Shown piece after piece: positions 1 through 5,389 of a DNA stretch of 64,000 nucleotides (positions are counted from its first letter, which is position 1; each line of letters starts with the position of its first letter). The notes beneath the pieces were generated by a model. The model was not told the DNA's origin. It did no database searches and saw only the letters and a list, made by a program, of their open reading frames with translations. Position numbers and translations under genes: made by a program. The stretch is from positions 1,298,795 to 1,362,794 of the forward strand of contig NZ_LT605203.1 of assembly GCF_900089495.1 (NCBI RefSeq), written 5' to 3'. This DNA comes from Thiomonas sp. X19. GTDB lineage: Bacteria; Pseudomonadota; Gammaproteobacteria; Burkholderiales; Burkholderiaceae_C.

Positions 1-157
1 ACAGAGTCGGCACGCGGACTTGAGCATCGCCACACGACATCGATGCGATTCACTGCAGCATCTCGCGCAGCCAAGCCGCCCGCACAGGCATAACTGAAAA
101 GAGCCAATCAAATTATGGCCGCTGCAGTGAACGGGATTGCATGCGCGCAGTGACGCA

Positions 158-181
158 GTGGCACTTCCAAAAACGTGCCAC
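158..181. other. Perfect inverted repeat downstream of small ORF
   Basis: Seven-base arms GTGGCAC (158-164) and GTGCCAC (175-181) flank a 10-nt loop. The hairpin lies just past the stop of the minus-strand ORF at 195-404 and may protect or end that transcript, but there is no T-run after it, so a true terminator is not shown. Nothing else in positions 1-194 looks like a gene. Confidence 0.35.
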
Positions 182-194
182 CGCCTCACCGCTG

Positions 195-404
195 CTATGG
201 ACCGACGTACCGCATCCGCCCACTGACCCTGCAACTCCGCTTGATGACCCTGCTTGTCAGCAGTTGCTGAACCAGCCCGCCTGAAATGGGCGCCGAGTCA
301 CGCTCGTGGTAGATGCGGTAGCTGAGGGGCACTTCGGAGACTTGCTCAATGTAGGCGCCGCTTGCGAGCAGGTGGACGATTGCTTTGAACTGACTGGTGT
401 ACAT
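195..404 (-). CDS. Small hypothetical protein (69 aa)
   Basis: A 69-residue protein of unknown function, starting MYTSQFKAIVHLLASG. It looks like a real product rather than a shadow: a GAGGT Shine-Dalgarno lies 4 nt before the ATG, composition is balanced, and no better frame competes. The N-terminal half could form a short amphipathic helix (residues 5-20) followed by a serine/arginine-rich tail. No known domain is recognised. It sits at the outer edge of the visible part of the island, behind a leader with a strong hairpin (423-449). Function cannot be assigned. Confidence 0.45.
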   Translation of the reverse strand: MYTSQFKAIVHLLASGAYIEQVSEVPLSYRIYHERDSAPISGGLVQQLLTSRVIKRSCRVSGRMRYVGP

Positions 405-715
405 GGTGACCTCGTTTGGTGCGGACGCACGACCCCTGTCGTGCAGTCCGTAAGCGAGGTCGGCGGGCGTTGCGCCCGCGGTGGTGGGGTCAGTTCATGC
501 CGTGAATTCTATCGATGCCCAGAGCGCCCGTTTGAGCGCAGATGAGGCGATGGCGCTGCGGACGGACATCCATGTCATCGCGGAGCATGGGGTGGCAGGT
601 TGGCACTGCGCGCGCCAGTCGTGGCGGTTTCGGCAAGGACTGCGTCCTCGCCATCGCCCCTCCGAGTCGTTCCCTTCAAGGGCCTCGGCGGCCAGCGCAA
701 TAGCCATGGCCCGAG
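405..715. other. Gene-poor stretch with leader hairpins
   Basis: About 310 bases with no convincing gene; open frames here have no ribosome site or recognisable family. Two hairpins stand out. One at 423-449 pairs GGACGCACGAC with GTCGTGC-A-GTCC (11 bp, one bulge, 4-nt loop) and lies in the leader of the minus-strand ORF at 195-404. The other is GCGGGCG with CGCCCGC around a TTG loop near 463-480. Positions 481-715 show nothing else until the toxin-antitoxin promoter. Confidence 0.4.
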
Positions 716-756
716 TTCGATGCGAACGTTTATCGTAGCTATAATGGGCTCATTAT
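716..756 (+). promoter_or_regulatory. Promoter and operator of the toxin-antitoxin pair
   Basis: A -35-like TTCGAT (716-721) is separated by 18 nt from a perfect -10 TATAAT (740-745). The -10 overlaps a dyad (741-756) with arms ATAATG and CATTAT around GGCT. A palindrome on the -10 fits the usual negative autoregulation of RelB/Phd-type loci, where antitoxin or the toxin-antitoxin complex binds its own promoter. The antitoxin start lies 14 nt after the dyad. The operator role is inferred. Confidence 0.6.
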
Positions 757-769
757 TTGGAGCCGAACC

Positions 770-1021
770 ATGGAAGCCATCCTTGCCGACATCACCGTGA
801 GCATGTCGGAATTCAAGAAAAATCCGGCCGCCGTGCTGCGCGAAGCCAACAACCGCCCCGTTGCGGTGCTCAACCACAATCGGGCGGCGTTCTACATGGT
901 CGAACCGCGGCTGTTCAAGGCGTTGATGGACGAGCTGGCCGACCAGGAGTTGCATCGCAAGGCGCTCAGCCGGCTTGCGGACAAGTCGCGGGCCGTGGAG
1001 GTCGACCTTGACGACCTCTAA
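770..1021 (+). CDS. Antitoxin, Phd/YefM (StbD-like) family
   Basis: An 83-residue protein, the usual length for Phd/YefM antitoxins. The N-terminal half carries the family pattern: a short beta strand (ADITVSMSEFKKNP, residues 6-19), then AVLREANNRPVAVLNHNRAAFYMV, which resembles the DNA-binding Phd fold. The acidic C-terminus ends EVDLDDL and would be the disordered part that wraps the toxin. It neutralises the toxin of the next gene, whose TTG start lies inside this gene, so the two are translationally coupled. It probably represses the promoter at 716-756. An upstream ATG at 757 is in another frame. Confidence 0.85.
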   Translation: MEAILADITVSMSEFKKNPAAVLREANNRPVAVLNHNRAAFYMVEPRLFKALMDELADQELHRKALSRLADKSRAVEVDLDDL

Positions 1022-1373
1022 GGGCAAGGTCCAGCCCAAATACCGGCTGCACTTCATGCCCGAGGCCCTCGAGGAATGGCACCAACTCGACGGCTCGATA
1101 CGCGTCAACCTGAAGAAGACCCTCGCGAAGCGGCTCGACCGTCCGCATGTCCCCGGCGGCGCCCTCCACGGCGCGCTGGCTGGATGCTACAAAATCAAGC
1201 TCCTCAAGCAGGGCGTGCGGCTTGTCTACTGCGTCGAGGACGACCAGTTGATTGTCCTGGTCCTTGCGGTCGACAAGCGCGAAGACAACGTGGCGTACAC
1301 ATCGGCCACAGCCCGCCTGTCCGCGTCCGCTGCGGCGCTGCCCAAAGCCTTGAAGAGCAAGCCGGCGAAGTAG
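1008..1373 (+). CDS. RelE/StbE-type toxin
   Basis: A 121-residue protein of the RelE/ParE superfamily, probably an mRNA interferase acting at the ribosome. Visible family signs are KYRLHFMPEALEEWHQLD near the N-terminus, the basic helix VNLKKTLAKRL, then LAGCYKIKLLKQGVRLVYCVEDDQLIVLVLAVDKRED, the RelE core strands ending in the typical V-K-R-E segment. I chose TTG at 1008 because GGAGGT lies 5 nt upstream; another TTG at 975 has no such site. The start overlaps the antitoxin stop by 14 nt. The 20-residue Ala/Lys-rich tail is longer than in short RelE proteins. Confidence 0.85.
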   Translation: MTTSKGKVQPKYRLHFMPEALEEWHQLDGSIRVNLKKTLAKRLDRPHVPGGALHGALAGCYKIKLLKQGVRLVYCVEDDQLIVLVLAVDKREDNVAYTSATARLSASAAALPKALKSKPAK

Positions 1374-1603
1374 TCGCTCGGCCTCGTCGCGGGCACTGCC
1401 TGGAGCACGCGCTGGGGACCTCCGGTCAGGGGGACATGGGTATCTCCGTGGTGCACCCACGCCGATGCCACGAGGTATTGGCCCGGTGCCGACGTGTTGG
1501 CAGGCTTCGTACCGCTGCGTCCATACGCCGGGTCACCCTGCGACGGTGGCGTGTGGAACGGTGATGGCTACACAGGACATCACTCGTCACCGGAGTCGTC
1601 ACC

Positions 1604-2239
1604 ATGCACATCAAACACCGCCGAGCCCGCGCCCTTCTCTACCGCTCCGTCTGGGTGCCCAAGGGCTCTGCCGGCAACACCCACGGCTACTCGCGCCAGG
1701 CCTACGTTGGCAGCCTTCCGGTGGCTACCGAGGCCATTCCCGCCGCGTTGCGCGAGCGGCTGTCAGACGCCGAGCGCGCCTTCATTGATGCCAAGATTTG
1801 CGGGCCCGCGCGGGAAGCGGCGGAACGGCAGCGGGTGGAAGATGAGGTGAGGGAGCGCGACCCTGGATGGCGGCTGGAGGAAGCGCAGCGGCTGGTGCGT
1901 GAAGCCGCTGCGCGCAGTGCCGGAATGCCAGTGTCTGCGACCAGGTTAGGGGCTTTGCAGGATGCGCTCTCTGGCGTGAAGACTGACGGCTCGGCAATAC
2001 AGATGCCAACCAATGCCAAAGGGACCGATGACCCCTTGCGGTCGGCGCTGGCGGCCGTCCAGGAGGCTGCACGGGCGGTCGCGACAGGACGATACGGGAA
2101 CGCCCCGGCGGAGCAGGTGCGCTCGACAAAGACCTACCGGCTATGGGCCGATTTCTGGGAAGCTACGCAGGGCGAAGGGGAAGCAAGTCTGCTGCGCGCG
2201 CTACAGGCAAAGGGCTTTGTCAAGCGCCGTGGACGCTAG
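1604..2239 (+). CDS. Hypothetical island protein (211 aa)
   Basis: A 211-residue protein I cannot assign. The N-terminus (MHIKHRRARALLYRSVWVPK, then a GNTHGYSRQAYVGSL segment) is basic and resembles short beta-strand-rich N-terminal segments found in some mobile-element proteins. Residues 45-100 are a charged, probably helical stretch with many Glu/Arg/Ala, followed by an Ala-rich linker and a C-terminal TYRLWADFWEATQGEGEASLLRAL segment that is probably helical. A GGAG motif lies about 9 nt before the ATG. Positions 1374-1603 upstream hold no gene but contain a CGGT...GGCTACACA motif shared with two other island genes. It could be a regulatory or partition accessory protein; no catalytic motif is visible. 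Confidence 0.6.
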   Translation: MHIKHRRARALLYRSVWVPKGSAGNTHGYSRQAYVGSLPVATEAIPAALRERLSDAERAFIDAKICGPAREAAERQRVEDEVRERDPGWRLEEAQRLVREAAARSAGMPVSATRLGALQDALSGVKTDGSAIQMPTNAKGTDDPLRSALAAVQEAARAVATGRYGNAPAEQVRSTKTYRLWADFWEATQGEGEASLLRALQAKGFVKRRGR

Positions 2240-2532
2240 ACCATGGGGGCAGCGGCTGTTCACGCTGGATGATTGGTTTGACTATGCTCTGACAAATCGA
2301 GAGCCCCACCCGTTCCGACAACCATCACCAGGACATTGCTACATGTTGAATTGGCTTGCCATCCTGGCCCTCGCGCTGGCCCTCGGCGTGCTGGCACGCG
2401 ACCTCCGCAAAACCTGGCTGCGCCATGCGCGGTCTCTGCACAGCTTGTCTCACATCCGGTGGTAACGACGTTCGCCACGCATCATCTCTCTGCACAGCCT
2501 ACCGACCTGCTCCGCCATCGCGGGTTGGATGC
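2240..2532. other. Gene-poor stretch with one possible micro-ORF
   Basis: Between the 211-aa gene and the minus-strand terminator there is no clear gene except a 40-codon frame at 2343-2465, listed separately. The rest shows no hairpin with a T-run and no clear promoter. Confidence 0.4.
2343..2465 (+). CDS. Possible small membrane protein (40 aa)
   Basis: A 40-residue frame starting MLNWLAILALALALGVLARD, followed by a basic tail. Residues 2-18 are a good single transmembrane helix and the following Arg/Lys residues fit the positive-inside rule, so a one-pass micro-protein with its C-terminus in the cytoplasm is plausible. A weak AGGA lies about 9 nt upstream. No family is recognised, and random GC-rich frames can mimic this pattern. 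Confidence 0.3.
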   Translation: MLNWLAILALALALGVLARDLRKTWLRHARSLHSLSHIRW

Positions 2533-2556
2533 AAAAAGCCCCCGCAGTACGGGGGC
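2533..2556 (-). terminator. Rho-independent terminator of the minus-strand HTH gene
   Basis: Read on the minus strand, GCCCCC and GGGGGC pair around a 7-nt loop and are followed by TTTTT. It sits 10 nt past the stop of the gene at 2567-3226. Confidence 0.75.
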
Positions 2557-2566
2557 GTGAATGAGG

Positions 2567-3226
2567 TCAATGAGTTGATGACAGTTTCATGCGCTTCTTC
2601 TCCGCCAATGCCGCCTGGATTGCGCGGATATGCGTCTGCATGGCTTCGACTTCGACTTGCAAGGCAGCGATGTCCATCTCTGGCAGAAGTTTTTTGGCCA
2701 CGACCTTCTCGTACATCTTGACCAGCGCGTACTTGGAGGGCATTGATGCCTCGCGGAGCTCCTCGGTCACGAGCGGGCCCCAAGCGGGGTCCGACAGCAC
2801 GACCTGAAAGGCAGGCCCGATGGTCTGCGGCGCGTACACACCCGGTTCCATCAAATCCGCTGGCGTGATGCGGCCAGCCATCATCAAAATACTCATGCGA
2901 GGCACGCGCAGATAGGCTGCGCACGCCCGGGCGAAGTCGTCCGAGATTTGGCTGACCGGCCGCACGCCATTCATGAGCAGATTGAGGTACGGGTAGCTGT
3001 ACCCGAGCTCGCAGCACATCTCCGTAAAGGACTGGCCACGCTCCGCGGCGCACTGCACCAGCGCTGCAGTCAGCAGTCCGCCGGGTCGGACGGCAAACTG
3101 TTCGCTGACCTCACCGCTCCAAGGTTCCAGGGTTTGGGGCGGCGCTGGCTCCGCTGCGTGGGCATCGAATGATTGACCGGCGTCAGTGAGGGTGGGAGTG
3201 GGGTTCTGGGGATTCTTTGATTTCAC
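2567..3226 (-). CDS. Helix-turn-helix-like island protein A (paralogue of 3457-4050)
   Basis: A 219-residue protein with a Pro/Thr-rich N-terminal linker (residues 1-35), a putative XRE-like helix-turn-helix (about residues 50-100, around SFTEMCCELGYSYPYLNLLM), a conserved YLRVP-x-MSILMMAGRITPADL segment, and a C-terminal helix ending in Lys/Glu-rich sequence (about 180-215) that may be a short coiled coil. The GTG at 3226 is chosen because AGGAG lies 6 nt before it; the longer frame from GTG 3301 lacks a ribosome site. It shares domain order and many residues with the divergent gene at 3457-4050: PGG-L, YL-x-(V/I)P, (M/L)AG-x-(I/V), a (L/M)-x-DP motif and a C-terminal Tyr-Lys segment. DNA binding is inferred; no named family is recognised. 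Confidence 0.6.
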   Translation of the reverse strand: MKSKNPQNPTPTLTDAGQSFDAHAAEPAPPQTLEPWSGEVSEQFAVRPGGLLTAALVQCAAERGQSFTEMCCELGYSYPYLNLLMNGVRPVSQISDDFARACAAYLRVPRMSILMMAGRITPADLMEPGVYAPQTIGPAFQVVLSDPAWGPLVTEELREASMPSKYALVKMYEKVVAKKLLPEMDIAALQVEVEAMQTHIRAIQAALAEKKRMKLSSTH

Positions 3227-3232
3227 AGATAA

Positions 3233-3292
3233 CTCCTGAAAGTCATGGCCGAGCCGGTTGATTCCGGTCGGCCAGCGGGTTGGCCTTTCAGG
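3233..3292 (-). promoter_or_regulatory. Structured leader that can hide the start of protein A
   Basis: On the minus strand, CCTGAAAG (3292-3285) is perfectly complementary to CTTTCAGG (3242-3235), and the second arm overlaps the AGGAG ribosome site (3237-3233) of the gene starting at 3226. The space between is itself structured, with GGCC pairs and CCGG around AATCAA. Folding would block translation initiation. That it acts as a control element is inferred. Confidence 0.4.
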
Positions 3293-3334
3293 TGTAGTCA
3301 CCGCCGTTCAAGAAGCGGAGGCGCTTCGTCACCA

Positions 3335-3363
3335 GCCACGGGGGCCCGTCCCCTTGCCGTGGC
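3335..3363. other. Inverted repeat in the divergent intergenic region
   Basis: Arms GCCACGG (3335-3341) and CCGTGGC (3357-3363) pair, with extra GGG/CCC inside. A second small repeat AAGCG-GAGG-CGCTT lies at 3313-3326. Both are in the 230-bp gap between the two divergent HTH paralogues and are candidate protein-binding or transcript-end structures. Confidence 0.35.
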
Positions 3364-3408
3364 ACCCGCGTGATGCACATCGGACATCCCGGCACCGCCG
3401 CTGAACCG

Positions 3409-3443
3409 CGGTCGCTATAGGAAGTGCACGGATTTGCGTGCAC
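3409..3443 (+). promoter_or_regulatory. Candidate promoter and operator of HTH protein B
   Basis: A CGGTCGCTATAG motif (3409-3420) looks like an extended -10 region and recurs upstream of the 1604 and 4176 genes. It is followed by a perfect dyad GTGCACG (3424-3430) and CGTGCAC (3437-3443) with a 6-nt spacer, just before the AGGA ribosome site. The position suggests repression of the downstream gene, possibly by its own product or by its paralogue. Confidence 0.4.
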
Positions 3444-3456
3444 ACAGGACATGACC

Positions 3457-4050
3457 ATGGAACACAAGGCAGCACACCATCCACCGCTCGACGCGTCCGC
3501 ATACGTCGCCCCGGAAACCCCGGCCGAACGCGTGTTGCGGCTTTACCAGCACCCAGGCGGCCCGCTCATCGGCTGGGTGCTCGACGATGCGGCTCGGCGC
3601 CGGCATGACGCCAACCATTTGGCCCACGTCCTCGGCATCAGCCTGGAGGAGCTTGAACGCTGCGAACGCGGTCATGCCTCCAGGCTGGTCAGGGACCGCG
3701 CCTTCATGACGAAGGCCGCGCGCTACCTGGCCATTCCTCCGATTACCGCACGGCTACTCGCGGGCGACGTCCGGGTCGGGGACTTTGCCACACGCAACGA
3801 GCCGGCTGCCGAGACGATTGAACGGGAATTTGCGCGGATGCTGACGGACCCGAAACTGCGCGCGCTCGTGCCGGACTCCGTCGCGGACCTGACCGACGAG
3901 TACAGGCATTACTTGGTGATGGTCTATGGCAAGAATCGGGCGATGGAACTGGCCGAGTTGCCGCGCTTGCCGGACATCCTGCGTTGGCTCCAGCGCGCCG
4001 CGGTTCAGCACGATGAGAACGAGGCGCGAGCGCTGCCGGGAATGAGCTGA
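3457..4050 (+). CDS. Helix-turn-helix-like island protein B (paralogue of 2567-3226)
   Basis: A 197-residue protein. After a short linker, residues about 25-80 look like a lambda-repressor-type helix-turn-helix (HDANHLAHVLGISLEELERC), then AARYLAIPPITARLLAGDVRVGDF, matching the YL-x-VP...MAGRI...ADL segment of the divergent paralogue, and a C-terminal helical domain with a FARMLTDPKLRALVPDSVADL segment. The ATG at 3457 is preferred because AGGA lies 7 nt upstream; ATG at 3451 is the alternative. The gene is divergent from its paralogue across 230 bp rich in dyads and is followed by a clear terminator, so it is its own unit. Function as a DNA-binding regulator is inferred. Confidence 0.6.
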   Translation: MEHKAAHHPPLDASAYVAPETPAERVLRLYQHPGGPLIGWVLDDAARRRHDANHLAHVLGISLEELERCERGHASRLVRDRAFMTKAARYLAIPPITARLLAGDVRVGDFATRNEPAAETIEREFARMLTDPKLRALVPDSVADLTDEYRHYLVMVYGKNRAMELAELPRLPDILRWLQRAAVQHDENEARALPGMS

Positions 4051-4098
4051 TGCGTCGCACAGAACGTTCCGCCTTTCGGTGATTTCTTTCCTCCTTCG

Positions 4099-4122
4099 GC
4101 GGGCCTGCGGGCCCGCTTTTTT
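4099..4122 (+). terminator. Rho-independent terminator
   Basis: GCGGGCC and GGCCCGC pair around TGCG, followed by six T. It ends the transcript of the gene at 3457-4050. Confidence 0.85.
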
Positions 4123-4175
4123 CATCTGGGTGCCGGTCGCTACACGAGAGCAGGCCATCCAACCCAGGAGAAAAA

Positions 4176-4826
4176 ATGCCTACGAAGAGAAATTCTATCG
4201 GCTTAGGGCTGTTGCTCGACCCGGTCCAGTTCGCCGCAGAGCTGGCGACCCTCAAACAGCGCCCGCACTACGACGGTCACGCGCTGCTGTGTGAACTGCC
4301 TGACCGCGTCGCAAGGCTCTTTGAGAGCAAGCTCGTGCCGACCGGTCAGAGCCTTGCCATCAGCGGGAGTGAAGACGGCCTGTTGTGCGCGGTCGTCACG
4401 CTACAGGCGGCGTCGACGCAAGTCGTGTGCATCGTGCCGATGCTCGGGCCCCTCGCCAAAAACTGGCTTTTTGAGGCTGTCGAGTCACTGCATCGTATGA
4501 ACATCGTCGTCTCAATTGCGGACAAAGAGCAGGTCATCGTCGTGACCTCGGGTCCGCCGGTCCTTCACCCCGATGGGCAGGAGTGGCAGACGATACGCAG
4601 GCGTCTCGATGCAGTCGCCTTCGATGGCGACCGTGACAAATTTGTCACGCAACTCTTGGACCTTCTCCGGCGACTCGATGCCGACGTGCAGAGCGCCATT
4701 CCCGGCTTCGCGGTTGACGAGCGCTGGGTTTTCGCCATCACGCCGCCGGCAGCTCCGGTGGGCGGCGATGTTGACGTCAGGTCAGGTACGGGAATGCCTA
4801 TGCCGGCAGGTGCCGCACTGCATTGA
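4176..4826 (+). CDS. Hypothetical island protein (216 aa)
   Basis: A 216-residue protein with a strong ribosome site (AGGAG, 7 nt before ATG). I see no known motif. Residues 60-125 alternate hydrophobic beta-strand-like runs (GLLCAVVTLQ, TQVVCIVPML, MNIVVSIADKEQVIVVTSG), and residues 140-175 are charged and helical (DRDKFVTQLLDLLRRLDADV). It is probably a cytoplasmic alpha/beta protein without signal peptide. It has its own likely promoter (CGGTCGCTACAC at 4134-4145) and its own terminator (4894-4920), so it is a single-gene unit inside the island. Confidence 0.6.
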   Translation: MPTKRNSIGLGLLLDPVQFAAELATLKQRPHYDGHALLCELPDRVARLFESKLVPTGQSLAISGSEDGLLCAVVTLQAASTQVVCIVPMLGPLAKNWLFEAVESLHRMNIVVSIADKEQVIVVTSGPPVLHPDGQEWQTIRRRLDAVAFDGDRDKFVTQLLDLLRRLDADVQSAIPGFAVDERWVFAITPPAAPVGGDVDVRSGTGMPMPAGAALH

Positions 4827-4893
4827 GTGCGGTGATGTACGCGGGGAGCGGGCGATGCGCGCCCCGCAGTGCGGTAGCTGTTTGATTCACGAG

Positions 4894-4920
4894 CGGCCCC
4901 GATGTGGGGCCGTTCTTTTT
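4894..4920 (+). terminator. Rho-independent terminator
   Basis: CGGCCCC and GGGGCCG pair around GATGT and are followed by TTCTTTTT. The T-run overlaps the last codon of the convergent gene at 4919. Confidence 0.85.
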
Positions 4921-5182
4921 ACTTCGCGCCGAGGCTCGACCTGCGCGGACCGACGCGTCGGACGTCAACGCTGTCCACCCCCAAAGCCTTGGCAGCCTGC
5001 AGGAAAAACGCAAAAGGAAAAGTTCCCCGATTGATGCGGTTGGACAACGCCTTTGGTTCTATCTCAAGGCCCTCGGCCTGGAGGAGCCGGGAGAGTTGCT
5101 TGGCGCTGCATTCCTGGCGCGCCATGAGCGCCTTCAGAATGCGCCGGGCTTCCCGTTCCCAGACCTGGGAAGTGTCGGCCAT
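4919..5182 (-). CDS. DUF6471-like small protein
   Basis: An 87-residue protein read from the ATG at 5182. Its core (WEREARRILKALMARQ, then SAKQLSRLLQAEGLEIEPKAL and SNRINRGTFPFAFFLQAAKAL) matches my memory of the DUF6471 domain, a small uncharacterised domain with helix-turn-helix-like features that is common in proteobacterial mobile DNA. Start choice is uncertain: ATG 5215 and GTG 5248 are in frame upstream, but a TATAAT (5256-5251) sits so close to GTG 5248 that transcription would begin near or after it. The short basic tail ends RRVGPRRSSLGAK. A DNA-binding role is inferred from the fold. Confidence 0.65.
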   Translation of the reverse strand: MADTSQVWEREARRILKALMARQECSAKQLSRLLQAEGLEIEPKALSNRINRGTFPFAFFLQAAKALGVDSVDVRRVGPRRSSLGAK

Positions 5183-5250
5183 ATGTTGAGACGAATTGCG
5201 GTCGGGGCTTGCCATGCGCGAGCACTCGCTGAGACGAATGGAGGGCACCG

Positions 5251-5256
5251 ATTATA
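5251..5256 (-). promoter_or_regulatory. -10 box of the DUF6471-like gene
   Basis: A perfect TATAAT on the minus strand lies 68 nt before the chosen ATG. A matching -35 is weak (CTATTA at 16 nt spacing), so the promoter may need an activator. Confidence 0.4.
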
Positions 5257-5352
5257 GGCATCGTGGAGACGTTAATAGCATCAATTTCCTCATAAATGAG
5301 GAACTGCATAACCCCTCGCTCTAGACGTTTGACCAGCGCACATAGGTCAGCA

Positions 5353-5376
5353 AGCCCCGGGGCTGGTCCCGGGGCT
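5353..5376. other. Strong GC hairpin before the recombinase frame
   Basis: AGCCCCGGG (5353-5361) and CCCGGGGCT (5368-5376) form a perfect 9-bp stem with a 6-nt loop. There is no T-run. It lies 14 nt before the TTG start at 5390 and could limit translation of the recombinase or serve as a protein-binding site. Confidence 0.4.
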
Positions 5377-5389
5377 CAGGTAGAGCACG

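Noticed and set aside
481..738. Possible 85-aa gene upstream of the antitoxin
   Set aside because: No ribosome site, no family, Arg/Ser-rich composition, and it runs into the toxin-antitoxin promoter.
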